Positions 11,352-21,799 of a stretch of DNA of 64,000 bases are shown one piece after another. The DNA is from Limnephilus marmoratus. Taxonomy: Eukaryota > Arthropoda > Insecta > Trichoptera > Limnephilidae. The first letter of the stretch is position 1; each line of letters begins with the position of its first letter. Below the pieces are notes generated by a model. That model ran no database searches. It saw nothing but the letters and a program-made list of their open reading frames with translations, and was not told the origin of the DNA. The stretch lies in NCBI GenBank assembly GCA_917880885.1, contig OU862919.1, positions 11,674,001-11,738,000 of the forward strand, given 5' to 3'. The position numbers and the translations under genes were made by a program.

Positions 11352-11567
11352 TGTTAAAATATACAATGTAATACATTATTTTAACAATAATAATATTGGT
11401 TTAAGGGTTGGCAACATTTTGTATGTGGCAACCCATTTTAGTTCTTTTGTTTTTTTTCTCTGTGCTCCAAGCGTTCTTCTCTTGTTTTCATGTAATACGT
11501 ACATCTTAAAATAAAACCAGTTATTAAAGTGTTATATTTCTTTTTATTAACTCAGTAGATTACAACA
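11352..11567 (+). repeat. Copia 5' LTR
   Basis: 216 bp, TG...CA termini, matching 15706-15921 without a difference that I can see. AATAAAA near the right part could serve as a polyadenylation signal. Confidence 0.95.
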
Positions 11568-11582
11568 GGTTATGGTGCCCAG
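11568..11582 (+). promoter_or_regulatory. Copia primer binding site
   Basis: GGTTATGGTGCCCAG starts right after the LTR. It resembles the internal half-tRNA (initiator Met) primer site used by Drosophila copia rather than a tRNA 3' end. Confidence 0.7.
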
Positions 11583-11809
11583 ATACATAAACCTTGATTT
11601 ATAATATAATACATGCTGAGTTGTGGATAACTGCTGCAAATTGATTGACCGGCGAATTGAGGTTAAGTTGACACCACGCCGCGTGCATCACTTCATTTTT
11701 TGCAGGAGGAAGGCAAAAAGAAATAAAAAAACATCTTGTTAAGTGTAGTGATCAAGATGGAAGGAAACCAAAACGTGTTAAAACTGGAAGGTTCGAGAAA
11801 CTGGAATGT

Positions 11810-13861
11810 TTGGAAGTTCCAGACTACAGTGCATTGCGTGGACAAGGATGGCTCGATGTAGTTGAAGGCCGAAGTATAAAACCTGAAGAACAGGCACAGA
11901 AAATTCTTTGGGAAAACAATGATGCGAAGGCTCAGACCTTAATAGTCACAAGGATGACAGAAAATGTTATGTTGCACATTATATCCTGTTCTACTTCAGC
12001 GGAAATGTGGAAAAAGTTGCAGAGTGTTTATGAACAAAAGACGGAGACTAGCATTCACATTGTTCAACAGCGATTTTTCCAGTACAAATACGAAAAAGGT
12101 ACAGAAATGTCTGTGTTTTTGTCAAAAATCCAAGAAATGCAGAACCATTTAAAACAAATGGGGGAAGAGATTTCCGAGAAATTTGTTATAACTAAAGTAC
12201 TTATGTCGCTGCCAGAAGAATATAAACATTTTGTTTCGGCTTGGGAATCTGCCCCTGATGATAAGCAAACCTTGGACAACTTAGTGGCCAGATTATTGAT
12301 GGAGGAAGAAAGGCTTATGGATAAAAATAATGAACATCAGCAAACTTCATCATCGTCAGCTTTTTTAATCAAAAATAAAAAGACTGGGAAGTGTTTCAAA
12401 TGTGGGAAAACAGGACATTTCCAGAGCGAATGTAAGAATAATAAAAATAATAGTGAAAAGAACGTAATTAAAAAATGTTTTTATTGCAATAAAGTTGGGC
12501 ACAACAAGAGTGAGTGCTGGTATAAGAAAGGAAAAGAGAAAAATGCATTTGTAGTACAACAAATACCTAAAGAACTTTATCAACAGTCAAAATGGTTGGT
12601 GGACACAGGTGCTAGTCAACATATGTGTCAAGATAAAAATCTGTTTTCGACATTTTCACCAGAAGTGTCACAAAAGTCTGTGATAATAGGTGATGGTACT
12701 GAAATAAATGTTATTGGCTGCGGACAAGTGGAGCTAGAGGTATTCAATGGACACCAGTGGGTCGAGACAACCATAGATAATGTACTGTGTGTGCCAGACT
12801 TACAAATAAACTTGTTATCTGTGAATTGTACGGCAGACAAAGGTTATGTCATTTTGACAGATCAAAACATTTGCAAGTTTTTCAAGAATAATAAAGTATG
12901 TGCGGCAGCAAATCGTGTTGGAAATATGTATATTATGGATGTTCGTTATAAATATAAAAATTGCTTTGCAAATGTAACTACAGTTAAATCAAGCTTGAGT
13001 GAGTGGCATGAGAAACTTGTACACCAGAATATACAGCAGGTGAAAAACGTGTTAGAGAGCAATAATATTAAAGTCTCAAGTAATTCTCTTCAGAATTGTC
13101 AAGGCTGCTTACAGGGTAAATCACACCGGCTGCCCTTTATGAACAGTGAGACAAAAACTGTTAAAACATGTGAACTGATATATGCCGATGTTTGTGGGCC
13201 GATGGAGGCAGTATCTGTAGGCGGGGCGAGGTATTTCTTGATTTTAAAAGATGATTACTCTTGCTATAGAACTGTATACATTATTAAAAATAAGGATGAA
13301 GTGATTAATTGTATTAAAGATTTTGTAAACAAAGCTGAAAATGTCACGGGTAACAAAATAATCACATTTAGAAGTGACAACGGATTAGAATTCATTAATA
13401 AGGCTGTGTCAACTTTGTTCTCAGACCGGGGTATAGTACACCAAACTTCTGTACCATACACGCCACAACAGAATGGCAAGGCGGAACGGGAGATAAGAAC
13501 CCTGACAGAAGCGGCAAGGTCAATGCTATGTGCCAAGAATCTACCAAAAAAATTATGGGCAGAAGCAGTCAACACTGCAGCCTATGTTCTCAACAGAACC
13601 AGTAAAAGTAATGAACCAGGAAAAACACCCTATGAATTATGGACAGACAAACAATTTGATCTGAGTAATCTACATATCTTTGGTACGCCCGTATCTGTCC
13701 ATATTCCAAAGGAAAAACGTAGAAAATGGGATTCCAAAGGAGAAAATGGAATCATGGTAGGGTACGGAGAAAATGTGAAAGGATTTAGAATTTTTTATCC
13801 TGATAGAAATGAAGTTCATATAAAGAGGGATGTCATTTTTCTGGAACCTGTCTTTGAGTAA
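11810..13861 (+). CDS. Copia gag-protease-integrase part of polyprotein
   Basis: Longest open frame of the 5' half, 683 codons. The true start is the ATG at 11757, whose frame (21-codon copia-like N-terminus ending WNVWKFQTTV) closes at a TAG shortly after about 11830; a single missing base there moves reading into this frame. Domains in order: Gag with two CCHC zinc knuckles (CFKCGKTGHFQSEC and CFYCNKVGHNKSEC, about residues 195-240); aspartic protease WLVDTGASQHMC (about 12594); the HHCC pre-integrase region; integrase core with Asp in YADVCGPM, Asp in RSDNGLEF and Glu in NGKAERE. The frame ends at TAA 13859-13861, which is premature because the same frame continues into the next entry. A Gag-integrase product lacking reverse transcriptase could be made only if the upstream frameshift were absent. 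Confidence 0.9.
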   Translation: MEVPDYSALRGQGWLDVVEGRSIKPEEQAQKILWENNDAKAQTLIVTRMTENVMLHIISCSTSAEMWKKLQSVYEQKTETSIHIVQQRFFQYKYEKGTEMSVFLSKIQEMQNHLKQMGEEISEKFVITKVLMSLPEEYKHFVSAWESAPDDKQTLDNLVARLLMEEERLMDKNNEHQQTSSSSAFLIKNKKTGKCFKCGKTGHFQSECKNNKNNSEKNVIKKCFYCNKVGHNKSECWYKKGKEKNAFVVQQIPKELYQQSKWLVDTGASQHMCQDKNLFSTFSPEVSQKSVIIGDGTEINVIGCGQVELEVFNGHQWVETTIDNVLCVPDLQINLLSVNCTADKGYVILTDQNICKFFKNNKVCAAANRVGNMYIMDVRYKYKNCFANVTTVKSSLSEWHEKLVHQNIQQVKNVLESNNIKVSSNSLQNCQGCLQGKSHRLPFMNSETKTVKTCELIYADVCGPMEAVSVGGARYFLILKDDYSCYRTVYIIKNKDEVINCIKDFVNKAENVTGNKIITFRSDNGLEFINKAVSTLFSDRGIVHQTSVPYTPQQNGKAEREIRTLTEAARSMLCAKNLPKKLWAEAVNTAAYVLNRTSKSNEPGKTPYELWTDKQFDLSNLHIFGTPVSVHIPKEKRRKWDSKGENGIMVGYGENVKGFRIFYPDRNEVHIKRDVIFLEPVFE

Positions 13862-13945
13862 TGCGATAGCTTAAACCTAGAGTCTGTAACAGAAACACTC
13901 AACAATGAAAACGAAAATAACCAGCAAGAGTTAGTAGAAGATGTT

Positions 13946-15673
13946 GTGAGTGATCCAAACATTACAAATCAGATGTCAGATGATGAGCAGCACAGCTTAT
14001 ATGAACCCGAAGAAGCAAGTGATGAAGACAGTGAACGCGATAATGATAATACATTACAGCCAGCTTCTCCTCGTCGAACCAAACGTGTCAGAAAGGCACC
14101 ACAATTCTATACTTGCCAAAATGTGTACACTGCAGAGACAGAACCAGGCACCTATAAGGAAGCTATGCAGAGGAGTGATGCCTGTCAGTGGGAAGAAGCT
14201 GTCAAACAAGAACTGGATACTCTCAAAGCAAATAATACTTGGACAGTGTGCGCTGTACCTCAAAAACAAAACATTATTAGTAGTAAGTGGGTATTCAAAA
14301 TAAAGAAAGTTGATAATACTATCCAATATAAAGCAAGATTGGTTGCCAGAGGTTTTGAACAGAATGATGCATTAGATTTATATGAAATCTACTCACCTGT
14401 TGCCAAATTGTCAACATTTAGATTATTTGTTTCAGTTGCTACAAAATTAAAACTATCAATACATCAGATGGATGTCACTGGGGCCTTTTTATATGGGAAT
14501 ATAAAGGAAATTGTGTTTATTAAATTACCGGAAGGGGCGTATGATGGTTGTGATAATATTGTTAAACTAAATAAATCATTGTATGGGCTAAAAAAATCCC
14601 CTAAATATTGGAATGAAAAATTTAACCATGTAATAAGTAAAGCAGGCTATGTAAAGTCAAAGAATGATCCTTGTTTGTTTACTAAGTGTAATGGAGAAAA
14701 CCAAACTTATGTTTTATTGTATGTCGATGACCTCTTGATGTTTAGTAATAATGAACAGGAATTAAGTGATCTTAAATTAAAATTACACAATGCATTTAAG
14801 ATGAAAGATTTGGGACCAATTTCAAATTTTCTTGGTATCAGTGTTAAACAGAATTTGAAAGACGGTGTAACTGAATTATGTCAAAAATCTTATTTAGAAA
14901 ATGTATTAAAAAGATTTAACATGGAAAATTGCAAACCAATATCTACCCCTATTGATCAAAATTTTAATGTAAAAATCTTAGAATCTAAAGAATGTAAGTC
15001 TGACAAGGATATTGAAAACACTTGTAGGAAAAATATTGGAAGTTTAATGTATGCTGTCTCAGGCACTAGGCCAGACCTTTGTGTAGCTGTATCTATATTA
15101 AGTATGTACCAAAATAATGCAAGTGATGTATTGTTGACTCATTTAAAAATAATTTTAAGATATGTAAAATATACTCTAGATTATAAGCTGATTTTCAAAT
15201 GTAATGATGATGGGCTTGTTGGGCATTGTGATGCAGATTGGGGTGGTGACACACGAGATAGAAAGTCTACCACTGGCTACTGTTTCAAGTTCTCCAATTG
15301 TCTTATATCGTGGTGTTCTAAGAAACAGTGTTCCGTAAGCTTATCATCAACCGAAGCAGAGTATGTTGCAGTCAGTATGGCGGCTAGTGAATCTTGTTGG
15401 CTGTCGAGTTTATTAAAAGACTTTAATAATATAAATGTTTGTCCCGTACCTATGTACTGTGATAACCAGTCTGCTATAATGGTTGCAAATACTGATAATA
15501 TTAAAAGACTAAAACATATCGATATACGTTATCATTTTGTCAAAGATTTAATTAAGGAATCTAAGATATGTTTAATGTATGTTAAGACTGAGGATCAAAT
15601 AGCTGATATGTTTACTAAGTCATTGAACAAAAATCTATTGTTTAAATTTATTACTCAATGTGGACTATACTAG
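13946..15673 (+). CDS. Copia reverse transcriptase-RNase H part of polyprotein
   Basis: 575 codons from the first ATG, in the same frame as 11810-13861; open sequence extends back to the TAA at 13859, so one nonsense codon separates them. It starts with an acidic linker, then the Copia reverse transcriptase: YKARLVARGFEQ, QMDVTGAFLYG and catalytic YVDD at about residue 259 (14720-14731). RNase H follows with GHCDADWGGD, SSTEAEYVA, CDNQSAIMVA and KHIDIRYHFV. The C-terminus (DMFTKSL) is typical for the family. This half looks functionally complete; without its own start it depends on the upstream frame. Confidence 0.93.
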   Translation: MSDPNITNQMSDDEQHSLYEPEEASDEDSERDNDNTLQPASPRRTKRVRKAPQFYTCQNVYTAETEPGTYKEAMQRSDACQWEEAVKQELDTLKANNTWTVCAVPQKQNIISSKWVFKIKKVDNTIQYKARLVARGFEQNDALDLYEIYSPVAKLSTFRLFVSVATKLKLSIHQMDVTGAFLYGNIKEIVFIKLPEGAYDGCDNIVKLNKSLYGLKKSPKYWNEKFNHVISKAGYVKSKNDPCLFTKCNGENQTYVLLYVDDLLMFSNNEQELSDLKLKLHNAFKMKDLGPISNFLGISVKQNLKDGVTELCQKSYLENVLKRFNMENCKPISTPIDQNFNVKILESKECKSDKDIENTCRKNIGSLMYAVSGTRPDLCVAVSILSMYQNNASDVLLTHLKIILRYVKYTLDYKLIFKCNDDGLVGHCDADWGGDTRDRKSTTGYCFKFSNCLISWCSKKQCSVSLSSTEAEYVAVSMAASESCWLSSLLKDFNNINVCPVPMYCDNQSAIMVANTDNIKRLKHIDIRYHFVKDLIKESKICLMYVKTEDQIADMFTKSLNKNLLFKFITQCGLY

Positions 15674-15695
15674 ATAATGTAAGAATGTATTACAT

Positions 15696-15705
15696 TGAGC
15701 GGGGG
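15696..15705 (+). promoter_or_regulatory. Copia polypurine tract
   Basis: GAGCGGGGG abuts the TG of the 3' LTR, where plus-strand DNA synthesis is primed. Confidence 0.75.
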
Positions 15706-15921
15706 TGTTAAAATATACAATGTAATACATTATTTTAACAATAATAATATTGGTTTAAGGGTTGGCAACATTTTGTATGTGGCAACCCATTTTAGTTCTT
15801 TTGTTTTTTTTCTCTGTGCTCCAAGCGTTCTTCTCTTGTTTTCATGTAATACGTACATCTTAAAATAAAACCAGTTATTAAAGTGTTATATTTCTTTTTA
15901 TTAACTCAGTAGATTACAACA
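15706..15921 (+). repeat. Copia 3' LTR
   Basis: 216 bp, matching the 5' LTR; followed by the CTTTT duplication. Confidence 0.95.
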
Positions 15922-15926
15922 CTTTT

Positions 15927-16347
15927 AAACAGTACAATCTGTATCCTGATATAATACAAAAATTTGAGTTTTATGACAACTTCACAAGAGCGCTCAGACA
16001 CAGAACTTTTATTGTTCCGAGATGTAGAACTAACTTACCATTAGTAATGGCGCCGGCAAAATGATTCTGTTACTAAGTTACCTGTCCCCTGATATAGATA
16101 TTTTTCAACTAAATACTCATCAATTCAAAAACGCTATTATTACTAAATAAAATAAAATATATGTTTATTATTGGTTATGGTATTTCAGTTTAATTTAAAA
16201 TGGTTTTCTGCATTTAGTTTTGGAGTAGCCCTCAATTACCGGATACTACATATTAACTATTGAGTTTAGCTCCGTTCGTCGTCTCTATTAGTATCAATAC
16301 GATTTTTGTGAATTTCAGTTGCCTCCGAAATTTGGCATGTTCTTTAT
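15927..16347. other. Intergenic, no gene seen
   Basis: AT-rich flank of the Copia element. No frame, RNA gene or repeat recognised. Confidence 0.5.
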
Positions 16348-16356
16348 GTTTTGGGT

Positions 16357-16537
16357 GGTGACCGGCCAACTCAGAATGAAACCAATAAGAGTGATAATAA
16401 AAAAATATATAAAAACTTGCGTGAACAGATTAAGTTAGGTTAGGGTTACCGGCTATTTAAAAATTATTTTTTCATAGCTTTTAATAACCTTTCTAAGGTG
16501 GTTCTGAGTTGGTTTCTTTCTGAGTTGGAATGGAACC
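16357..16537. mobile_element. Mutator-like miniature element, 181 bp
   Basis: Ends GGTGACCGGCCAACTCAG and, inverted, GGTTCCATTCCAACTCAG. Flanking 9-mers GTTTTGGGT and GTTTTCGGT differ at one base, consistent with an aged 9-bp duplication. Related copies at 57504-58830 and 60817-61041 have exact 9-bp duplications, which points to the Mutator group. Non-coding. Confidence 0.75.
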
Positions 16538-16547
16538 GTTTTCGGTC

Positions 16548-16745
16548 TTCCCAGGACTTCAGGAACAAATCCAAAGTAATGACCGGTTTCAATCAAATGA
16601 TCGGTAATTGCCGATTTGTCGGGGTAGCCGAGTTTGCTTGCTCAAAAGTGTTCTGATATATATTTTTAAAGATCGTCCGTTCTGTCTGGCCTGCATAAAT
16701 CTTGTCACATCTGGAACAGCTTAGTTCATAAACATCTGCTTTTAG
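16548..16745 (-). pseudogene. Penelope-like element GIY-YIG endonuclease fragment
   Basis: Minus-strand translation gives VYELSCSRCDKIYAGQTERT, then after a frameshift DKSAITDHLIETGHYFGFVP. This is the C-terminal GIY-YIG-type endonuclease pattern of Penelope-like elements: a Cys pair before the catalytic region, a Y-I-A-G-Q-T core, and the D-H-x-x-E-T-G-H block. Frameshifts and the missing reverse transcriptase make it a dead fragment. A Mutator-like element ends just to its left. Confidence 0.7.
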
Positions 16746-16940
16746 AAAACAGTTATTTTTTGCAAAAATCAGTTCTAAATAATGTTTATATAAATAAGAT
16801 ATCGCTATCCGGCTGAACTGCGTTGTGAGACGGGTTTATGAAGGGATTTGTAAAAAGTAGATCTTGAAGTAATCCTGATTAAAAGAGAGCGGATGGATAT
16901 TTGTAACTTCCTAACATAAGTACCTGCAAAACTGACTCAG

Positions 16941-18308
16941 TTTTTTTAATTTTTTTTTAATATTAACTCCACACAGGAGGCCCTGGGGAAAATAATTTCC
17001 CTCAGGGCCTATGTCATCGTTCTCATGTGAGTAATGTCAACCGTGAACAAATGTTGGGCGCGTGTTTAGCGTGTTTCCCGACTATGCACCGGTGCCGAGG
17101 GGATCAATGATGCTAGTTCCTCGGAGCATCTTCCATTGTAATACCGGTAGAACAAGGACAGCATTCCCACCTGACGCCTATGCTCTAAAGATTGCAGTCC
17201 GTCTGTTAAGATGGGAGAATCTATCAAACGGATCGCCCGTTTCTGCACAGAGTCAAGGGTTTTTTAGGTATTTTGGAAATCCAGACCAGAGGTGGCTGCC
17301 AAATTCAACCGTGGGGCGCACTTGCGATTTGTACAGGGTTAGCAGTTGGGTACTATTAAAGTATCTGCGGGCCCTGTACAGTACGCCCAGTTTCTGAGAG
17401 GTTAACTTAACTCTGGTTTCGATGGAGCCCCCGTACCTGAGCTGGTCACTTAGAGTTACACCAAGCATATCGATGGAGGTCCTGTTGGGAAGGTTGCTTC
17501 CGTTGAAGGAGACTAGATTTTCATTTCGATCCCTTTTAGACGTTATCAAACATGATTGGGTCTTTAAAACATTAAATTCGACGAGGTTATTCTTACCCCA
17601 AGAGAAAACACTCTCGAGGTAACCGTTCATTCTTTGCTTCAAAGCCCTGCGAGCTAGTAGAGTTTGTGTGCCCTTTAGGGGCTTGTCAAACAATAAGCTA
17701 TCATGGACTGTATTGCCATCCGCGTAACAATGAATCGGTGCGCATGACAAGAGGGCATTGATATGCAACAGAAACAAAGTCGGTGACAGAACCGATCCCT
17801 GTGGGACGCCAGCATTTATCGAATGCGAGGAAGAGGTGAAACCGTCAGAACCGCCTGAATCGACCTCTCCCTCAAAAAGTCGGCAATCCACGTACACAAG
17901 GATGCGGGAAGTCCATAAGAAGGCAGTTTGTTGAGAAGCCCTCGGTGCCAAACCCGGTCAAAGACTTTGGAAATATCCAGTGCAATCGTTTGGGTCTCAC
18001 CAAAACGTTTCAGGCACCGTCCCCAAACATGCGTCACATACGCGAGAAGATCACCGCACGAGCGGTTCCGCCGGAATCCGTATTGACAATCGTTAATAAT
18101 TTTGTTTTTCTCGAGGTATGTGAGCAGTTTGTCGTTGATCACACGTTCCATTACCTTAGACAGAACTGATGTGATCGCTATGGGGCGGTAGTTGGCTGGG
18201 TTGGAGCGGTCACCCTTCTTTGGAATAGGGTGAATGATCGCTTTTTTCCAACCAGAGGGCACAGAGCCAGACTTCAGGGACGTTTTGAAAAGCTTCGTCA
18301 AAATTGGA
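16941..18308 (-). mobile_element. LINE-R copy 1, 5'-truncated
   Basis: A non-LTR retrotransposon fragment. Its 3' tail (plus strand T-rich from 16941, then TTAACTCCACACAGGAGG) is the tail shared with SINE-T. Compared with copy 2 (34104-35392) it lacks about 140 bases corresponding to 34173-34310, including the end of the reading frame. The 5' end stops within the reverse transcriptase near 18308. No convincing target duplication found. Confidence 0.85.
17066..18301 (-). pseudogene. LINE-R reverse transcriptase remnant
   Basis: Three blocks in different frames: 18301-17816 (KAIIHPIPKKGDRSNPANYR, NRSCGDLLAY, and motif A as ALDISKVFDRVWH), 17951-17253 (AGVPQGSVLSPTLFLLHIN, then motif C as CYADG), and 17248-17066 (C-terminal RAIRLIDSPILTDGLQSLE). 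The catalytic YADD is changed to YADG, and two frameshifts break the frame. The domain type is jockey/CR1-like, judging by the reverse transcriptase and C-terminal region. No endonuclease or ORF1 is present. Confidence 0.85.
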
Positions 18309-19146
18309 GCTAAAAATTGTCACGCAAACTGGCGCTAAACGACTTTTGTAAGTTGTCTGTTATCTGTTTATTTGATAGTCCTCGAAAAATTAACTTTTTT
18401 GAAAAATATGCCTTAACATTAATTGTATCAACACAAGGGTAATTTTTGTTATTTTCAATACATAAATTATTTGCTGTCAACGTGAGATAATTTATTTCAA
18501 TTTAACATCGACACCAAAACCATTATCAAAATCATTAATACATTATTTGTAGTATTTAATTTACGTAATACTTAATCCGTCGTAAAACCGCAAAATCCAC
18601 ATCTACATAATACATCAATTTACAATGTCGGTTTGTGCCTGAACAGATTAACATATTGTTCTAGCAGTATTTAAAATAATGCATTCACTGTACTATTTTA
18701 CAATTACATATGTATGTAACATGAAAGATACCTTTTATTTAGATAATTAATTGAAATTAATGCTTTAATAATTTTGTACTAATGGTATAGTACTTTCAGG
18801 AAACAACACTAACCTTTTTTTAAATTCCGTGAATTACACCACGACAAGATAATATTTAAATATTACAGGTGGTTAGACAATTTATAATTTTGATAAAAGG
18901 TTCAGGGCGAACTGAAACCGGTTTTTGTTTTCATTTGTTTATATCCTCAAACAAAACATTTTTCAAATAAAATCATTAAATTTATAATATTCTTAAAAAA
19001 AGTGTGTTCCAATAAAAACACTGGACTGAAAGAAGACAATATGAATGTGTATTTATAAATTCGACTGCAACATATTAGTTTTTTTTTTATGTTCAAAGGA
19101 AAATTCAAACATTGTGTTAAACAATATCAAATACGGGTAAATATTA
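18309..19146. other. Intergenic, no gene seen
   Basis: AT-rich spacer between LINE-R and the first mariner; no open frame or repeat recognised. Confidence 0.5.
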
Positions 19147-19981
19147 TTAGGTCCTTACATATGAAATTGGCGTTTTGTATGGAAGGAACATAAAGTTGAT
19201 TTTTTTATAATATAATATATTTATTTAATCAAAGTATGTACCATTGCTATCTATGCACTTTTGCCATCTTATAGGTAGTTCATCGATCCCTTTACTAAAA
19301 AAACCATTCGGACGGGAATCAAAATCTTTGAAGGCGGTTTGGACTGCCCCATCGGAGTTGAATTTTTTCCCTTGCAAGAAGTTATCCAAATTTCGAAAAA
19401 AATGGTAATCTGTTGGGCCAAGATCCGGAGAGTACGGTGAATGTCTTTGAAATTCCAATTAAAGCTCCTCTAATTTGGTAGTCGTCTGTTGTGCAGTGTG
19501 TGGTCTAGCGTTCTAACGCGCGTTTGTTGATTTGCTTCACTCAATTCGTGAGGTACCCACCTTTCAAGCTTTTTCACCTTCCCAATTTGCTTCAAGTGGA
19601 TTAAAACAGTTTTATCACTAACATTATCAACTTTGGTCTCCGGCCGTCCATGGGGCTTGTTCTGCATGTCGAAATTTCCAGAACGAAAACGTTGGAACCA
19701 AAAATGCACTGTGTTTTCTTTTGCGGCACCGTCGCCATACCCATCATTAATCCTTCGAGCCGTTTCTGCAACACTGGTGCCACGGTGGAACTCGTACTCG
19801 TAAATAACGCGATATTTCAAGTTTTCCATTTTGTAAACTAAGTGACGCAAAGAAAAAAAACAATTAGGAAAAAACAAATGAATTATAATTTTCGAAACAC
19901 AAGTACATGAGTAAATAGCTGAATAAATTTGAATTTGGAATTCTTAACCAAAGAGAAGATATTTGAGATCAAAGGACCTAA
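19147..19981 (-). mobile_element. Mariner element 1, internally deleted
   Basis: The left end TTAGGTCCTTACATATGAAA fits the mellifera/cecropia mariner type; the right end, decayed, still reads AAAGGACCTAA. The minus strand encodes the transposase N-terminus (19877-19470: paired helix-turn-helix region with NTVHFWFQRFRSGNFD and GRPETKVDN). After a gap it encodes the C-terminus (19458-19225: HSPYSPDLGPTDYHFFRNLD), which holds the last catalytic Asp. The central third, with the other two catalytic Asp residues, is deleted near 19460. It cannot make active transposase. Confidence 0.88.
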
Positions 19982-20291
19982 TGTTGACGAGTTGTTGTTG
20001 GACCAACAAATGTTGACGAGTTTTTTGATAAACTTGGTTCAGGCAAAGCGTGTTTGTGAATATTCTTCAATATGTTTCTCACAAGTAATATTTATTTGCT
20101 GGAGATTAAATTTAGAAGAAAAATTTTCCTGAAATTTAAATACCATGGAGGTGAAATTAAAACAAAAAAAATCGTTGGAAAAACATTTTAAATATCGATA
20201 TAATGTGAGGTTGAGCATTTTGTTGTGAGGTTGACCACCTTTGCTACGATAATAAAAATTTAATCTCTTAGTAATACTGAGCATAAATTTA

Positions 20292-21010
20292 CGAGGTTCG
20301 TTAAAAAAAAAATAGGTAACTTTTATTTTTCTCGAAAAATATTTATTGATTCATCAATTTCTATTTTTCCCCTTCAAAGTAACCCCTGTCAGTAATACAC
20401 TTTTGCCAGCGCTTTTCCAATCCTTGAATCACTTCTGATAAGCGCTTTTTAGTATGGCCTTGAGCTCTTCCAACGAGTGGCAAAACTCTGTCCTTTCATT
20501 GGTTTTTCAGTTTTGGATTTTTTTTTCAATTTCAGAAAAAAGTCGCTGCGGGCCAAGAATACGGCGGCTGAAGCATGATTACGGTGTTGTCTTTGGCCAA
20601 AAAATCGAACAAGCAACGATTTGTGAGCAGGTGCATTATGGTGATGCAAATGCCATGAATTGTTTTGCCACAAATCCAGGCGCATCATGCCTAATCATAC
20701 CCAAAACATACGAAAAAATTTCATGGAATGAGCCAACCGATATGCCGACATCCTCAGCAACTTCTCTAATAGTGATTCGACGATTCTCCATAACAATTTT
20801 CTTCACTGCTTCAACGTTTTCATCGGTTGGGGCGTCCATCTTCTCGGCCTTCTGTAAAGAGCTTGTACCACGAACTTATAAACATTTTTTTCCTCAAAGA
20901 GACTCGCCAAATACCACAGTCAGCAACAGTCAACATTTTAAGTTCGTCGGATCACTTAATTTTATGTTTCACACAAAATTTTATACTTATGCTTTGATCC
21001 ATTTTTTCGA
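20292..21010 (-). mobile_element. Mariner element 2, decayed
   Basis: A second mariner of a different type. Minus-strand fragments in order: IKFCVKHKIK and WYKLFTEGRED (N-terminal), DENVEAVKKIVMENRRITIR with GISVGSFHEIFS (20839 on), then WHLHHHNAPAHKSLLVRF and LKKPMKGQ-like sequence (20688-20449). The usual DNAPAH catalytic motif reads HNAPAH here, so an Asp is lost, and a central block is missing. The left end starts CGAGGTTCGTT after a TA; the matching right inverted repeat was not found. Confidence 0.82.
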
Positions 21011-21635
21011 TAGCGAAATATCGCCAATCACACTAAAATACGTCTATCCTTTTCATCTGTCAAAAACCAACCAAAAAAGCAACATGGCTGATAATGTCAA
21101 CATACGCTGGGGACATACAAATGTACCAACATAACAAAAATAACTTTCAAAAATCGAAACGTAGTCCGCGAAATTTGAAAATTCCCCTTTTTATAACAAA
21201 AATATATTTTTAATATCCAACCCTTTACTTACTTGCTTGACAATTAAAAATATGCAGGAAATTCTTGGCATTTCATTAAACTCATCGAGGAAACTTGTTG
21301 AAAAACTTTTGAAAAGAGGATGAAATTTAAAAGGTCTGAAAAAATTATCATATTCTTAGTATCTTACATTTCAGGTTTATTTGCTATTGAAGTGGGTACT
21401 AAAAATGTATTAATGGTTTATTTTTAGACTTTTTTAATGAATTCGTGGAAAGAAATCCGCATTTTATAAGTTCATTAATCGGTTCCCAAGTTGAAGGATT
21501 ATGGATTACAGATAATTAGAAGGTGAATGTAGATTCTTAAGAATGTTAGCATAAAAGATGATTTGTTGAATTTAAAAATTATCTCTTCTTCAAAAATTGT
21601 AAATTCACTTTATGACTACATTTTAATTAAATGAA
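21011..21635. other. Intergenic, no gene seen
   Basis: AT-rich; no frame or repeat recognised up to the SINE-A target duplication at 21636. Confidence 0.5.
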
Positions 21636-21645
21636 AACAAATCAC

Positions 21646-21789
21646 CCACACCTTGGCGCAGTGGCGTTTGCCCGGAAAGCGAGAGGTCCTGGGTTCGAGT
21701 CCCAGAGGTGCCAATATCTTTTTCTGATTTTTCTGTTTCCAGAGTTTCGATTGAGTTTCGCTTATATTGTCCTCATTTAATTAAAAAAG
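21646..21789 (+). mobile_element. SINE-A copy with target duplication
   Basis: Head CACCTTGGCGCAGTGGCG (A box) and GGTTCGAGTCCCAGAGGTG (B box), then the family body CCAATATCTTTTTCTGATTT ending in an A-rich tail. An exact 10-bp duplication AACAAATCAC (21636-21645 and 21790-21799) brackets it, proving retrotransposition. The head differs in the A box from the copy at 2338, so the family has diverged heads with one body. Confidence 0.88.
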
Positions 21790-21799
21790 AACAAATCAC

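Larger units (their letters stand above)
11352..15921 (+). mobile_element. Copia LTR retrotransposon, complete
   Basis: A 4,570-bp element with 216-bp LTRs (TGTTAAAAT...TTACAACA) that look identical base for base, flanked by a CTTTT duplication (11347-11351, 15922-15926). Behind the 5' LTR lies a copia-type primer site, and before the 3' LTR a short purine tract. Gene order gag, protease, integrase, reverse transcriptase, RNase H identifies Ty1/Copia. The polyprotein starts at the ATG at 11757 and runs to 15673. It is broken by a one-base frameshift near 11830 and an in-frame TAA at 13859. LTR identity implies a recent insertion. Confidence 0.97.
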
